This document shows positions 28,428 through 29,029 of a DNA stretch of 29,029 bases, in pieces. Source of the DNA: Zygnema circumcarinatum. Its lineage: Eukaryota; Streptophyta; Zygnematophyceae; Zygnematales; Zygnemataceae. Positions within the stretch are counted from its first letter, which is position 1, and each line of letters starts with the position of its first letter. The stretch lies in the NCBI GenBank assembly GCA_037447605.1, contig CM074822.1, positions 577,784 to 606,812 on the forward strand, given 5' to 3'. Below the pieces are notes generated by a model, which was not told the DNA's origin, did not search any database, and saw nothing but the letters and a program-made list of their open reading frames with translations. Made by a program: the position numbers and the translations under genes.

Positions 28428-28930
28428 AAAGTCAATGCATGGGAACACCTTGATGGAGTCAATGCACGAAACTGTATTGATAAAGTCAACACATGGGAAG
28501 CACTTTGATAAAGTCAAACGCGTGGAACTATAATGATAAAGTCAACGCACCTTGATAAAGACAACACACGAGAATACATTGATGGAGTCAACGCATGAGA
28601 ATACTTTGCTAGAGTAAACGCACGAGACTTTGATTGTGTCAACGCATGAGACTGTCATGATAAAGTCAATGATTTTTTTTGCTAAAGTCAACGCATGAGA
28701 ATACATTGACCCTAAAAACGCACGAGATTTTGGTAAAATGGACACATGAAACTATACTGATAAAGTCAACACATTTTGAAGTCAATGCATGAGACGATCT
28801 CCGCAACGCACGGGACTTTTGATAAAGTCAACGCAAGCGACCATCTCGACAATGTCAACACACGACCGGCACGAGACTATCTTGATAGAGTCAACGCACG
28901 AGACTACCTCGATAAAGAAAACACACAGGG
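28428..28930 (+). repeat. Degenerate minisatellite of about 28 bp, 16-18 copies, in intron 11
   Basis: The consensus is close to TTGATAAAGTCAACGCACGA followed by GACTAT. Copies range from about 20 to 36 nt with many substitutions. The array begins about 25 nt after the last visible exon donor (CAG|GTAAGC at 28402), so it lies in the intron of the methylthiotransferase gene. Confidence 0.85.
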
Positions 28931-29029
28931 CAAGATTGAGGTCAGTTGGGAGTAGTAGGGATCTTAGGGCTGACGTGGCGCTTGGAGGGGTTGCCAGGTG
29001 GCAGAGCTTATAAAAATGGATAGGCTGCA
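28931..29029 (+). other. End of window with promoter-like words
   Basis: CTGACGTGGCGC near 28971 and TTATAAAAATGG near 29009 resemble a bZIP site and a TATA box. They most likely lie inside the methylthiotransferase intron. No further exon of that gene (TRAM region) is recognisable here. Confidence 0.3.

Noticed and set aside
1-29029. Search for tRNA, rRNA, viral or transposase genes.
   Set aside because: No GGTTCRA-type B box in tRNA context, no rRNA-like blocks, and no reverse transcriptase, integrase or transposase motifs were seen.

Overview
The window looks like nuclear DNA of a plant, probably a land plant or a close streptophyte relative. Genes are split by GT-AG introns (one is GC-AG). 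There are degenerate TTTAGGG/TTAGGG tracts, many CACGTG (G-box) and TGACGTCA elements, and one gene for an organelle-type tRNA methylthiotransferase plus one derived from a eukaryotic-type family I pyrophosphatase. I cannot name the species. The density of microsatellites and minisatellites is very high, and most long open frames in the window are products of those repeats ([24 protein letters not shown]), not genes.

Layout. 1-9600 is repeat-rich and holds no intact gene that I can support. It contains purine and pyrimidine tracts, a promoter-like G-box/CRE patch (1805-2000), a degenerate telomere-like tract (2147-2290), a foldback (2838-2986), a 2.2 kb array of about 43 copies of a 50-bp unit (3577-5802), a NAC-domain remnant (5795-6109, minus), a hexamer array (6608-6905), a duplicated G-box module (7841-8060), and an inverted copy of part of the next gene that runs into a second hexamer array (8674-8930). 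A single-exon gene on the minus strand (9659-10432) encodes an uncharacterised protein with a KKRVTW protein-phosphatase-1 docking motif. The interval 10433-13223 carries a dense GTAC cluster, two small direct-repeat families and a dispersed repeat.

Three genes dominate the right half. (1) 13224-15825, plus: six exons encoding a 440-residue protein with an N-terminal UBZ4/Rad18-type zinc finger and a C-terminal AlkB-type Fe(II)/2-oxoglutarate dioxygenase. (2) 17847-20661, minus: two exons encoding an 874-residue protein made of a family I inorganic pyrophosphatase fold that has lost nearly all metal and phosphate ligands, followed by a tail of about 590 mostly low-complexity residues with a KRVSW PP1-docking motif. 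(3) 22414 to beyond the right edge, plus: a MiaB/CDK5RAP1-type radical-SAM tRNA methylthiotransferase. Eleven exons are visible, giving 495 residues that all join in frame. Its introns contain a perfect TTAGGG array, about 745 nt of almost pure pyrimidine, and a 28-bp minisatellite.

The genes do not form an operon or an obvious pathway. The AlkB and pyrophosphatase-like genes converge. The pyrophosphatase-like and methylthiotransferase genes diverge across a purine tract and a cluster of GCCACGTGGC palindromes. The most novel items are the UBZ4-AlkB architecture, the non-catalytic pyrophosphatase with a long tail, and a possible shared PP1-docking module in two neighbouring genes. Exon junctions were derived by hand from reading frame, splice dinucleotides and family motifs, and have not been tested against transcripts.
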